A stretch of 11,987 nucleotides of DNA from Candidatus Brocadiaceae bacterium (GTDB lineage Bacteria > Planctomycetota > Brocadiia > SM23-32): NCBI GenBank assembly GCA_003567495.1, contig PWZK01000232.1, forward strand, positions 1-11,987, given 5' to 3'. Under the pieces are notes generated by a model. It made no database searches. It saw only the letters and a list, made by a program, of their open reading frames with translations, and had not been told where the DNA came from. Positions within the stretch are counted from its first letter, which is position 1; every line of letters begins with the position of its first letter. Below are positions 6,092 through 11,987 of the stretch, piece by piece. The translations under genes and the position numbers were made by a program.

Positions 6092-7255
6092 ATGTCTGAA
6101 GCGATGTTAAAAGACGCTGCGCATTCGGAGCCCGGTTGCCGGGCCGATGTCCCAGCCTTGCCAGGCCCGGCTGGACGTGTGGCTGTTATAACGGCGGCGC
6201 TGGTTCTTCTGAGCGTTATAGCCGTTTCTGCAGCCGAAACGGCCGGCGGCGGGGAGGCGGGGTTTCACAATGCGGTGTTGAGGCGCCTTTTTGCGGTAGC
6301 GGTCGGTTCGATTGCTTTTATGGCCGGGTGGAAGATCCCCTACGGGTTCTGGCGGAAAAACAGTCTTATGCTGCTAGCTATAAGTTTTTTAACGCTCGTG
6401 CTTGTCCTGGTGCCGTCGGTGGGCAGCAGTGTGGGCGGAGCACGAAGATGGATACGTTTCGGCGCCGGCGTAGGATTTCAGCCGTCGGATCCGGCCAAAT
6501 TCGCGCTCGTAATATGGATCGCCGCATGGTGTCATCGGTGCAAGGAGAAGGGCGAAGGTGCGATGCAGAATTTCAGGGACGGTTTGCTTCTGCCCGGTAT
6601 GGTCATTGCCGCCGTGGTGGCGCTTATGCTCCTGGAACCTGATTTTGGCACAGCTTCTCTCACCGCGGTTGTGGGGTTCGGGCTCATATTGATCGCCGGT
6701 GCGTCCGTGCTGCAGACCGGTCTATGCCTGCTGGCTTCGACGCCGGTGATTCATCTTTTGATTGTTAATTCACCATACAGGATGAGGCGTATAACAACTT
6801 TTCTGGATCCGCTCCGGGACGTGCGGGGCGGCGGTTATCAGCTCATTCAGTCGCTTGCGGCGATCGCCTCCGGCGGCATTTATGGTCTCGGCCCGGGCGA
6901 AGGCGGTATAGCTTACCTGCCTGCTGCATCCAATGATTTTATTTTTTCCGTAATAGCACGGCAATTCGGATTTATCGGCGCCGCAGTGGTAGTGGCGGCT
7001 TTTATCTGGCTGTTGTGGGAGGGCCTGCACATCACGATCAAGGCTCCCGACATGTTCGGCTCCATGCTTGCCGCCGGGATAACGGCGCTTATCTGCACGC
7101 AGGCGGCCGTTCACATCGCCGTAACGACCGGTTCGGTGCCGACCACGGGCATAACCATGCCGCTGGTCAGTGCGGGCGGTTCATCTTTGTTTTTTACGCT
7201 GTGGTCGATAGGTGTTTTGTGTAATATTGCTCTTTCAACCGGGCGGAAAACGTAA
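6092..7255 (+). CDS. ftsW: FtsW, SEDS-family septal peptidoglycan glycosyltransferase
   Basis: This polytopic membrane enzyme polymerises lipid II into septal glycan strands and partners FtsI. The product is 387 aa from ATG 6092, starting with a roughly 28-residue hydrophilic tail and then the hydrophobic helices of the SEDS fold. Family motifs are VGGARRWIRFG (114-124), QPSDPAKFALVIW (130-142), LEPDFGTA (181-188), GGGYQLIQSLAAIASGGIYG (246-265), LPAASNDFIFSVIARQFGFIG (276-296) and PTTGITMPLVSAGGSSL (350-366). Asp282 in NDFIF corresponds to the catalytic Asp of the FtsW/RodA TDFIF motif. The residues before it read ASND instead of the common AHTD. RodA is a possible alternative by fold alone, but the position between mraY and murG is that of ftsW. 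The stop is two bases from the murG start, so the two are probably translationally coupled. Confidence 0.92.
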   Translation: MSEAMLKDAAHSEPGCRADVPALPGPAGRVAVITAALVLLSVIAVSAAETAGGGEAGFHNAVLRRLFAVAVGSIAFMAGWKIPYGFWRKNSLMLLAISFLTLVLVLVPSVGSSVGGARRWIRFGAGVGFQPSDPAKFALVIWIAAWCHRCKEKGEGAMQNFRDGLLLPGMVIAAVVALMLLEPDFGTASLTAVVGFGLILIAGASVLQTGLCLLASTPVIHLLIVNSPYRMRRITTFLDPLRDVRGGGYQLIQSLAAIASGGIYGLGPGEGGIAYLPAASNDFIFSVIARQFGFIGAAVVVAAFIWLLWEGLHITIKAPDMFGSMLAAGITALICTQAAVHIAVTTGSVPTTGITMPLVSAGGSSLFFTLWSIGVLCNIALSTGRKT

Positions 7256-7257
7256 AC

Positions 7258-8457
7258 ATGGTACAGAAACAAATCAATGCACTTTCAAAATCGGGGCGCG
7301 GCTGTGGAACCGGCGAGGCCTCCATGCTTGTTTTGTTTGCAGGTGGCGGCACCGGAGGACATCTTTTGCCCGCTCTGGCAACCGCCTGCGCCATGAGAGA
7401 TGTCGAGCCGAAGGCTTCGTGTGTTTTTCTGGCAAGCCGGCGGACGCTGGAATCTTTCCGGGAATCTTTTGCCCCCTATCGGACTTACACCGCACCGGAG
7501 CTGCGATGGCTGGGGCCCGGTTCAACGCCTCGCCTTGCCGCTGATACCGCCACGTCGCTCGTGAAAACACTTCGGCTTTTTCGACGTCTTCAGCCCGACG
7601 TGGTGGTGGGCACTGGTGGCTGGAGCTGTGCGCCGGCGATTTTTGCGGCCCGTATGATGCATATACCGAATTTGCTTTTTGAGGCCAATGCCGTGCCGGG
7701 CAGGGCCGTGCGGGTACTGGCACTGCTCTCGGATGTGGTTCAGTTGCAGTGGAAGAACGGTTCAAAGGGTTTTTTATCCGGTTCGAGCAAAGCTCTTCCG
7801 CTGGGCACACCCGTCAGGGCGGAGCTCTTTAGCGGAGACCGGCGCACGGCGTGCAAAAAATACCGATTTGATCCTTTCCGCGCTACAATGCTGGTCATGG
7901 GCGGAACGCAGGGAGCTCTCGCATTGAACCGGATTTTAATTGACGCACTGGTGTATCTGGGAAGCGAAGGCGTCAGACTTCAGGTCCTGCATATTACCGG
8001 AAAAAGACACCTTAAAAAATTCAATTCTTTTACGCCGCCGGATGGCATAGATTACCGTCCTGTAGGTTTTGAGAAGGAAATGAGAGACGCCTATGCGGCC
8101 GCAGATTTCGTTCTGTGCAGGGCGGGCGGAGGTACGCTTGCCGAGCTTTCCGCACTCGGGTTGCCGGCAATACTTGTGCCTTATCCGCACGCCACCGGCG
8201 CACATCAGCTTTCAAATGCAAAAAAACTTGCAGAAACAGGGGCGGCTATTCTGGTTGAGCAGGAAAATCTCAAACCGCAGAAGCTGGCTGAAATTGTCCG
8301 TACACTGCTCGAACACAAAGATGTTCGCATGAGAATGAAAGGCAGGTCGCTGGCGGCCGGCCGGCCACGTGCCGCCCGGGATGTTGCAAAAGCTATAGCA
8401 GAGCTCGCTCACAGGGGCGCCTTACAGCGAATGCGGAACTTACAGTTTACAAACTAA
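7258..8457 (+). CDS. murG: MurG, UDP-GlcNAc:lipid I GlcNAc transferase (lipid II synthase)
   Basis: This peripheral membrane GT-B glycosyltransferase adds GlcNAc to lipid I on the cytoplasmic face, forming the lipid II used by FtsW. The product is 399 aa from ATG 7258. Motifs are the first glycine loop GGGTGGHLLPALA (29-41, His35), the second loop GTGGWSCAP (118-126), FEANAVPGRA (141-150, HEQNAVPG in most members), the third loop MGGTQGALALN (214-224), and the UDP-GlcNAc site RAGGGTLAELSALGLPAILV (288-307) followed by PYPHATGAHQLSNA (308-321). Glu296 and Gln317 match the nucleotide-sugar-contacting Glu and Gln of the family. The core fold begins at Met23 (MLVLFAGGG), so the first 22 residues are extra. 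ATG 7324, with GAGG at 7315-7318, is a real alternative start giving 377 aa, closer to the usual length of about 355. I kept 7258 because it sits two bases after the ftsW stop with a GGGCGGA stretch upstream. The start is uncertain; the function is not. Confidence 0.93.
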   Translation: MVQKQINALSKSGRGCGTGEASMLVLFAGGGTGGHLLPALATACAMRDVEPKASCVFLASRRTLESFRESFAPYRTYTAPELRWLGPGSTPRLAADTATSLVKTLRLFRRLQPDVVVGTGGWSCAPAIFAARMMHIPNLLFEANAVPGRAVRVLALLSDVVQLQWKNGSKGFLSGSSKALPLGTPVRAELFSGDRRTACKKYRFDPFRATMLVMGGTQGALALNRILIDALVYLGSEGVRLQVLHITGKRHLKKFNSFTPPDGIDYRPVGFEKEMRDAYAAADFVLCRAGGGTLAELSALGLPAILVPYPHATGAHQLSNAKKLAETGAAILVEQENLKPQKLAEIVRTLLEHKDVRMRMKGRSLAAGRPRAARDVAKAIAELAHRGALQRMRNLQFTN

Positions 8458-8481
8458 TTCTTTTATCTGGAGAAAGGGAAA

Positions 8482-9918
8482 ATGACAGGGTCTGAATTGC
8501 GTGTAGCGAGATATGACGAACAGAGCTGGCATTTTGTTGGTGTTCTGGGAACCGGCATGAGCGCTATGGCACGCTATGCCATGGAGCGGGGGATAAGCGT
8601 TACAGGGTCGGATGTGCGACCAGGACCGGGGCTTAAAGAGCTTACAGGTCGCGGCGCTCGCGTGCATCTGGACCAGAAAAATTCTCATTTCTCGCCCGAT
8701 ACCAACCGGTTGATCGTCAGCCAGGCGATAAGTGCTGATAATCCGGAGGTGATCGCGGCACGGAAAACGGGGGTGGAGGTGATGAAATACCCTCAGTTGC
8801 TCGGTGAACTGATGGATGCCCAGCCAGGCGTAGCCGTGGCCGGTTCACATGGCAAGAGCACGACCTCCGGTATGACGGCTTTTATCATGCAAAAGTGCGG
8901 GCTCGACCCCTCTTTTCTGATCGGGGCCGGCGTGCCCCAGCTTGGCGGCGGCGCACACTATGGCAGCGGCCGGTATCTGGTGGCGGAAGCGTGTGAATAT
9001 AAGAGATCTTTTCTTTATCTTAGCCCTGAAATAGCTGTGATTACCAATATAGATAAAGAACACATGGACTATTATCACGACATGGATGAACTCAAGGGTG
9101 CGTTTCGTGAGTTCGCCGAGCAAGTCCATCCCGACGGAGTGCTTGTGCTGAATGCAGACGATCCGCATAGTGCGGATATTAAGTCAAGTGCAAACTGCAG
9201 GGTTGTCACGTTCAGCTTTGGGGATAGAAAAGCCGATTTTTCCGTAAAAAGATTGTGGCGGGCAAAAAAATGCACGAGCTATAACCTTATCTTTAAGGGA
9301 AGGGATATCGGGCGTTTTTCCCTTAAGCTGTATGGCAACTGTAACGTCTATAACGCTCTGGCTGCCATTGCAACTTGCTACTGCGCAGGGGTCGAGCCTC
9401 GGGACGCCGCACTTGCACTTTCGGGATTTGAAGGTGCGTCCCGCAGGCTTCAGTTGCTGGGAGAACCGTGGAACGTGGCCGTTTTGAGCGACTATGCGCA
9501 TCACCCCAAAGAGATTGAGGCGAGCTTGTCGGCCGCAAAGCAGCAGTTCCCCAACAGGCGAATTTTCTGCATTTTCCAGCCGCATCAGTATTCACGCACG
9601 AGAAAAATGCTGGGAGAACTGGCCGAGAAGCTTTTGGATTCCTGGCTGATAATGGTGACCGATATCTACGCGGCAAGAGATAGTGAGGTCGATCGGAAAT
9701 CCATAAGCTCCATGGATCTGGTTAACTTGCTCAACAAAGATGTGTCGATGAAGGCGCATTATGTGCCCGATTTCGACGCTTTGGAAGAACTGATCGTAAG
9801 GGAGGTCGTGCCTGAAGATGTGGTGCTCGTGATGGGCGCGGGGAATATCTGGCAGGTTGCGCACAATATAGTGCCCAGAATCCGCATTAAAGGCGAGAAA
9901 CAGTACTGTGCCGCATAA
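8482..9918 (+). CDS. murC: MurC, UDP-N-acetylmuramate:L-alanine ligase
   Basis: This cytoplasmic ATP-dependent ligase attaches the first stem-peptide residue, L-Ala, to UDP-MurNAc made by MurB. The product is 478 aa. The N-terminal dinucleotide-like fold has FVGVLGTGMSAMA (18-30) and SVTGSD (39-44). The P-loop is AGSHGKSTTS (120-129, Lys125), where GTHGKTTT is usual. EACEYKRSFLYL (169-180) and NIDKEHMDYY (189-198) form the ATPase core, keeping metal-site His194 but with Glu where most members have Asp before it. YGNCNVYNALAA (284-295), GASRRLQ (318-324), SDYAHHPKEI (336-345), FQPHQYSRT (365-373) and MGAGNIWQVA (451-460) complete the MurC signature. The EACEY form recalls Bacillus-type MurC more than the EADES of E. 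coli. There is no Ddl fusion of the kind known in chlamydiae, since ddl is separate downstream. Mpl is an alternative but is ruled out by context. ATG 8482 is preceded by GGAG (8469-8472); 24 bases separate it from murG. Confidence 0.94.
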   Translation: MTGSELRVARYDEQSWHFVGVLGTGMSAMARYAMERGISVTGSDVRPGPGLKELTGRGARVHLDQKNSHFSPDTNRLIVSQAISADNPEVIAARKTGVEVMKYPQLLGELMDAQPGVAVAGSHGKSTTSGMTAFIMQKCGLDPSFLIGAGVPQLGGGAHYGSGRYLVAEACEYKRSFLYLSPEIAVITNIDKEHMDYYHDMDELKGAFREFAEQVHPDGVLVLNADDPHSADIKSSANCRVVTFSFGDRKADFSVKRLWRAKKCTSYNLIFKGRDIGRFSLKLYGNCNVYNALAAIATCYCAGVEPRDAALALSGFEGASRRLQLLGEPWNVAVLSDYAHHPKEIEASLSAAKQQFPNRRIFCIFQPHQYSRTRKMLGELAEKLLDSWLIMVTDIYAARDSEVDRKSISSMDLVNLLNKDVSMKAHYVPDFDALEELIVREVVPEDVVLVMGAGNIWQVAHNIVPRIRIKGEKQYCAA

Positions 9919-9932
9919 AACGCGGGTGAAAA

Positions 9933-10811
9933 ATGACTAATGATAGCAAAGCTTTGAAAGCGTTCACAACGTTTCGCATAGGCGGGAAGCCCCTTTTTTA
10001 CTCCAGGCCGGAAAATTACAGCGAGCTTTTCGACGCCCTGCGTCTTTGCCGGAAAAGAGAGCTGGATTTCAAAATTCTCGGGGGCGGGTCGAATATTCTC
10101 GTTGACGATACCGGACTCCGGTTCGGTGTCATTCACATATGCAGTCCCGGGTTCGGCTGGATCGAATATGCCGGGAATAACCGGCTGCGCATAGGCGGAG
10201 GGGTGTCGCTGCGCGCAATGCTCAGGTATTGCAAGGAAAACGGACTGGGCGGGGCCGAATTTCTTGCCGGTATACCCGGGACCGTCGGGGGCGCTATAGC
10301 CGGCAATGCCGGGGCGCATGGACTTTCGGTAGGTTCGCTGGTAAAATATGTCACGGTCGTAGATAAGAGGCGTTACAGACTGAGCGGTGAAGATATAGAT
10401 TTTTCTTACCGCAGCGTGCGCGGTCTGGAAGGAGCCGTAATTACCGAAGCCGAGCTGGAGCTGTCGCCTCGAAGCCCCGAATTGATAGAGGAACAGATAA
10501 AAAACAATATCGCCGGAAAGAAAGCCGCACAGCCCACAGGGAAACCCAACGCGGGGTGCATTTTTAAAAACCCCGGCGAAAAATCGGCAGGCAGGCTGCT
10601 GGACCTCTGCGGATTCAAGGGACGGGTCAGGGGCGGCGTCAGGGTCTCGGGTGACCATGCAAACTTCATATGCAACCACCGCCGGGGTTCTGCAAGGGAT
10701 GTGTTTTTCATGATAAAGGAGATGAAAAAAGTGGTGAAAGAGGAATTTGGCATAGACCTGGAACTTGAGATAAAACACTGGAAAGGACAAGAAAACGCGA
10801 AGGTTGCGTAA
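9933..10811 (+). CDS. murB: MurB, UDP-N-acetylenolpyruvoylglucosamine reductase
   Basis: This FAD- and NADPH-dependent cytoplasmic enzyme reduces UDP-GlcNAc-enolpyruvate to UDP-MurNAc, the substrate of MurC encoded 14 bases upstream. The product is 292 aa, in the size range of the compact type II enzymes. The FAD-binding part has TTFRIGG (12-18), LGGGSNILV (49-57), GGGVSLR (88-94) and FLAGIPGTVGGAIAGNAGAHG (110-130). Tyr159-Arg160 in FSYRS are the conserved substrate-site pair, and Glu279 in LELEIK is the likely C-terminal catalytic Glu. The proton donor position, Ser in AGSxFKNP of many members, is Cys209 in NAGCIFKNP (206-214). Such a Cys could serve the same acid role and I believe it occurs in part of the family, so it need not mean loss of function. 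The site before ATG 9933 is weak (GGGTGA), so translation may rely on coupling to murC. Confidence 0.94.
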   Translation: MTNDSKALKAFTTFRIGGKPLFYSRPENYSELFDALRLCRKRELDFKILGGGSNILVDDTGLRFGVIHICSPGFGWIEYAGNNRLRIGGGVSLRAMLRYCKENGLGGAEFLAGIPGTVGGAIAGNAGAHGLSVGSLVKYVTVVDKRRYRLSGEDIDFSYRSVRGLEGAVITEAELELSPRSPELIEEQIKNNIAGKKAAQPTGKPNAGCIFKNPGEKSAGRLLDLCGFKGRVRGGVRVSGDHANFICNHRRGSARDVFFMIKEMKKVVKEEFGIDLELEIKHWKGQENAKVA

Positions 10812-10832
10812 GTCTTTATCGTCAACTTGCAA

Positions 10833-11834
10833 ATGTATCAGAGCAATAAACTTCACATCGCAGTGCTTATGGGCGGGGTGAGCAACGAACGGGAGGTTTC
10901 GCTCAAGTCCGGCCGGGCCGTGTCCGAGGGGCTCAGGAGCCGAGGGCACCTTGTGAGCGAAATAGACCTGAAAGAAAGGAGTATAGAACCGGTTTTACAG
11001 TTGGCCCCTGATGTAGTATTTATTGCTCTGCACGGCGAATTCGGGGAGGACGGACAGGTTCAGGTCATGCTGGAGGAGGCGGGGATCCCCTACACAGGCA
11101 GCGGGCCGGTCGCCGCCGCAACCGGCATGGACAAGAAAGCTTCCAAAATGGCCTTTTCGCATGCCGGGGTGACGGTCCCGCCGCATACCGTTGTAAACTC
11201 AGCATTCACCCGCAGGGAAATATTGCAGGAGGCAGACGGAATAGGTTTTCCACTGGTGTGCAAGCCCACTGACGGGGGTTCTAGTCTGAATGTCAGTATA
11301 GTTGAAAATGAAAAACATCTGTCAGAATTTTTTGAAACACGCGAAGGGCTATTCGGCGTCGCCGGGGCCGGCGGGCGGGCGGAAATTATGCTGGAAAAAT
11401 ACATCCCCGGCAGAGAGCTGACCGTCGGGATTCTGGGCGATGAGCCACTCCCGGTGGTGGAAATAATAAGTTCGGGCGCTTTTTTTGACTACAGGGCGAA
11501 ATACGAGGATGAAAATACCGTGTATAAGGTGCCTGTGGTGCTTATCGAAAGCGTTTACCGGCGCGTATGTGACGCTGCGTTGCGTGCATGCCGGGCAACA
11601 GGTTGCCGGCATATGGCGAGAGTGGACATGATATACGGTTATGATGGAGGTGTTTACGTGCTGGAGCTCAACACCATCCCCGGTCTTACGCCCAGGAGCC
11701 TGCTTCCGATGGCCGCCGGATATGACGGCATAGAACTGCCGGAGCTGTGCGAGTGTCTCTGTTTGTGGGCACGAGCGGAATCTGAGTTGAAAAGCGATGC
11801 AGGTATGCCCGCGTTCCAGCGGAAAACCGCTTAA
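10833..11834 (+). CDS. ddl: Ddl, D-alanine:D-alanine ligase
   Basis: This cytoplasmic ATP-grasp ligase makes the D-Ala-D-Ala dipeptide used by MurF. The product is 333 aa from ATG 10833. Motifs are MGGVSNEREVSLKSG (13-27, with Glu19 for the first D-Ala), ALHGEFGEDGQVQ (65-77), GIPYTGSGP (84-92), the ATP-site segment CKPTDGGSSLNVSIV (143-157, Lys144 and Ser150), FFDYRAKY (217-224), the metal and ATP segment MARVDM (261-266) and VLELNTIPGLTPRSLLP (276-292). Tyr224 in AKY fits D-Ala-D-Ala rather than D-Ala-D-lactate ligases. GSSLN has Asn153 where Gly is usual. TTG 10827 in the same frame would add two residues. Neither start has a visible Shine-Dalgarno sequence, although murB ends only 21 bases upstream, so re-initiation after murB is likely. 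In many dcw clusters ddl is followed by ftsQ; it is not here. Confidence 0.94.
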   Translation: MYQSNKLHIAVLMGGVSNEREVSLKSGRAVSEGLRSRGHLVSEIDLKERSIEPVLQLAPDVVFIALHGEFGEDGQVQVMLEEAGIPYTGSGPVAAATGMDKKASKMAFSHAGVTVPPHTVVNSAFTRREILQEADGIGFPLVCKPTDGGSSLNVSIVENEKHLSEFFETREGLFGVAGAGGRAEIMLEKYIPGRELTVGILGDEPLPVVEIISSGAFFDYRAKYEDENTVYKVPVVLIESVYRRVCDAALRACRATGCRHMARVDMIYGYDGGVYVLELNTIPGLTPRSLLPMAAGYDGIELPELCECLCLWARAESELKSDAGMPAFQRKTA

Positions 11835-11859
11835 ACCGCATATTTCATGAACCAACGAC

Positions 11860-11864
11860 AGGAG
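11860..11864 (+). promoter_or_regulatory. Ribosome binding site of the truncated last gene
   Basis: AGGAG at 11860-11864, within ACAGGAG, lies nine bases before ATG 11874. It supports the reality and start of the ORF that runs off the window. The 39-base spacer after ddl contains no terminator-like hairpin with a T-run, so co-transcription with ddl is likely. Confidence 0.75.
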
Positions 11865-11873
11865 TTAATATAA

Positions 11874-11987
11874 ATGCTGCCGGAATCTATAGGCCCGTGT
11901 GCTTTTGGAATCAAGATGGGGCTGGTTCATCAGGGAAGCGATTTGATATCTGAAATTGCTGAGGCTATCATACCTGTGGACGGAGCG
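11874..11987 (+). CDS. N-terminal fragment, possibly CofE-like (F420-0:glutamate ligase family)
   Basis: Only 38 codons are present and the reading frame is open to the window edge. The peptide contains FGIKMGLVHQGSDLISEIAEA (11-31). This resembles the N-terminal GIKT-x-L-V-x-PGDDL-x-x-I-x-EA pattern of the CofE/FbiB family (Pfam F420_ligase), enzymes that add glutamate to coenzyme F420-0 using GTP. The recall is from memory of the family pattern and rests on about 20 residues, so it is a suggestion, not an identification. The fragment does not look like FtsQ (no basic tail followed by a membrane anchor), FtsA or FtsZ, the usual followers of ddl. The start is well supported by AGGAG nine bases upstream. 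The gene is presumably part of the same transcript, which makes its real product worth knowing. Confidence 0.4.
   Translation, partial: MLPESIGPCAFGIKMGLVHQGSDLISEIAEAIIPVDGA

Noticed and set aside
9759..10949. Long open frame on the - strand (396 codons) across murC, murB and ddl
   Set aside because: It crosses three genes with intact catalytic motifs on the other strand and shows no family resemblance.
11818..11831. AGCGG-AAAA-CCGCT hairpin at the end of ddl as a terminator
   Set aside because: The stem is only five pairs, no T-run follows, and it lies over the last ddl codons; the next gene follows closely with its own ribosome binding site.

Overview
The window carries most of a division and cell wall (dcw) cluster. 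Nine complete genes, all on the + strand, are packed in the order ftsI, murE, murF, mraY, ftsW, murG, murC, murB, ddl, followed by the first 38 codons of a tenth gene. Together they encode the septal transpeptidase (FtsI), the septal glycosyltransferase (FtsW) and most of the cytoplasmic and membrane steps of peptidoglycan precursor synthesis: MurB and MurC (start of the UDP-MurNAc branch), MurE, MurF and Ddl (stem peptide), and MraY and MurG (lipid I and lipid II).

Layout. Bases 1-209 are non-coding. They hold a pair of oppositely oriented GTAG-plus-hairpin units, like a REP/BIME element, then a hairpin flanked by two copies of a TGARTATATAC motif. From 210 to 5968, ftsI, murE, murF and mraY overlap or nearly touch. 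A 123-base non-coding gap (5969-6091) follows, at the place where murD normally sits. From 6092 to 11834, ftsW, murG, murC, murB and ddl are separated by 2-24 bases. A short leader with a strong ribosome binding site then introduces a truncated ORF whose N-terminus resembles CofE-like (F420-0:glutamate ligase family) proteins rather than ftsQ, ftsA or ftsZ.

Organism. A dcw cluster with MraY, MurG and a DNxR-type MurE (the meso-diaminopimelate signature, here DNSR) suggests a diderm-style bacterium that makes ordinary peptidoglycan. Base composition looks moderately GC-rich. Many active-site motifs differ slightly from the proteobacterial and Bacillus versions (MurE DNSR and KGAE, MraY HHI, MurB Cys, MurC EACEYK, FtsW SND), which points to a deep lineage away from the model phyla. 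A member of the PVC group or a neighbouring candidate phylum is possible, but the window cannot settle this.

Most notable points: murD is absent from its usual slot; ftsL (upstream) and ftsQ (downstream) are not adjacent; a possible glutamate ligase-like gene follows ddl; and a REP/BIME-like element sits directly ahead of the cluster. No tRNA, rRNA, CRISPR array, transposase gene or convincing intrinsic terminator was seen.
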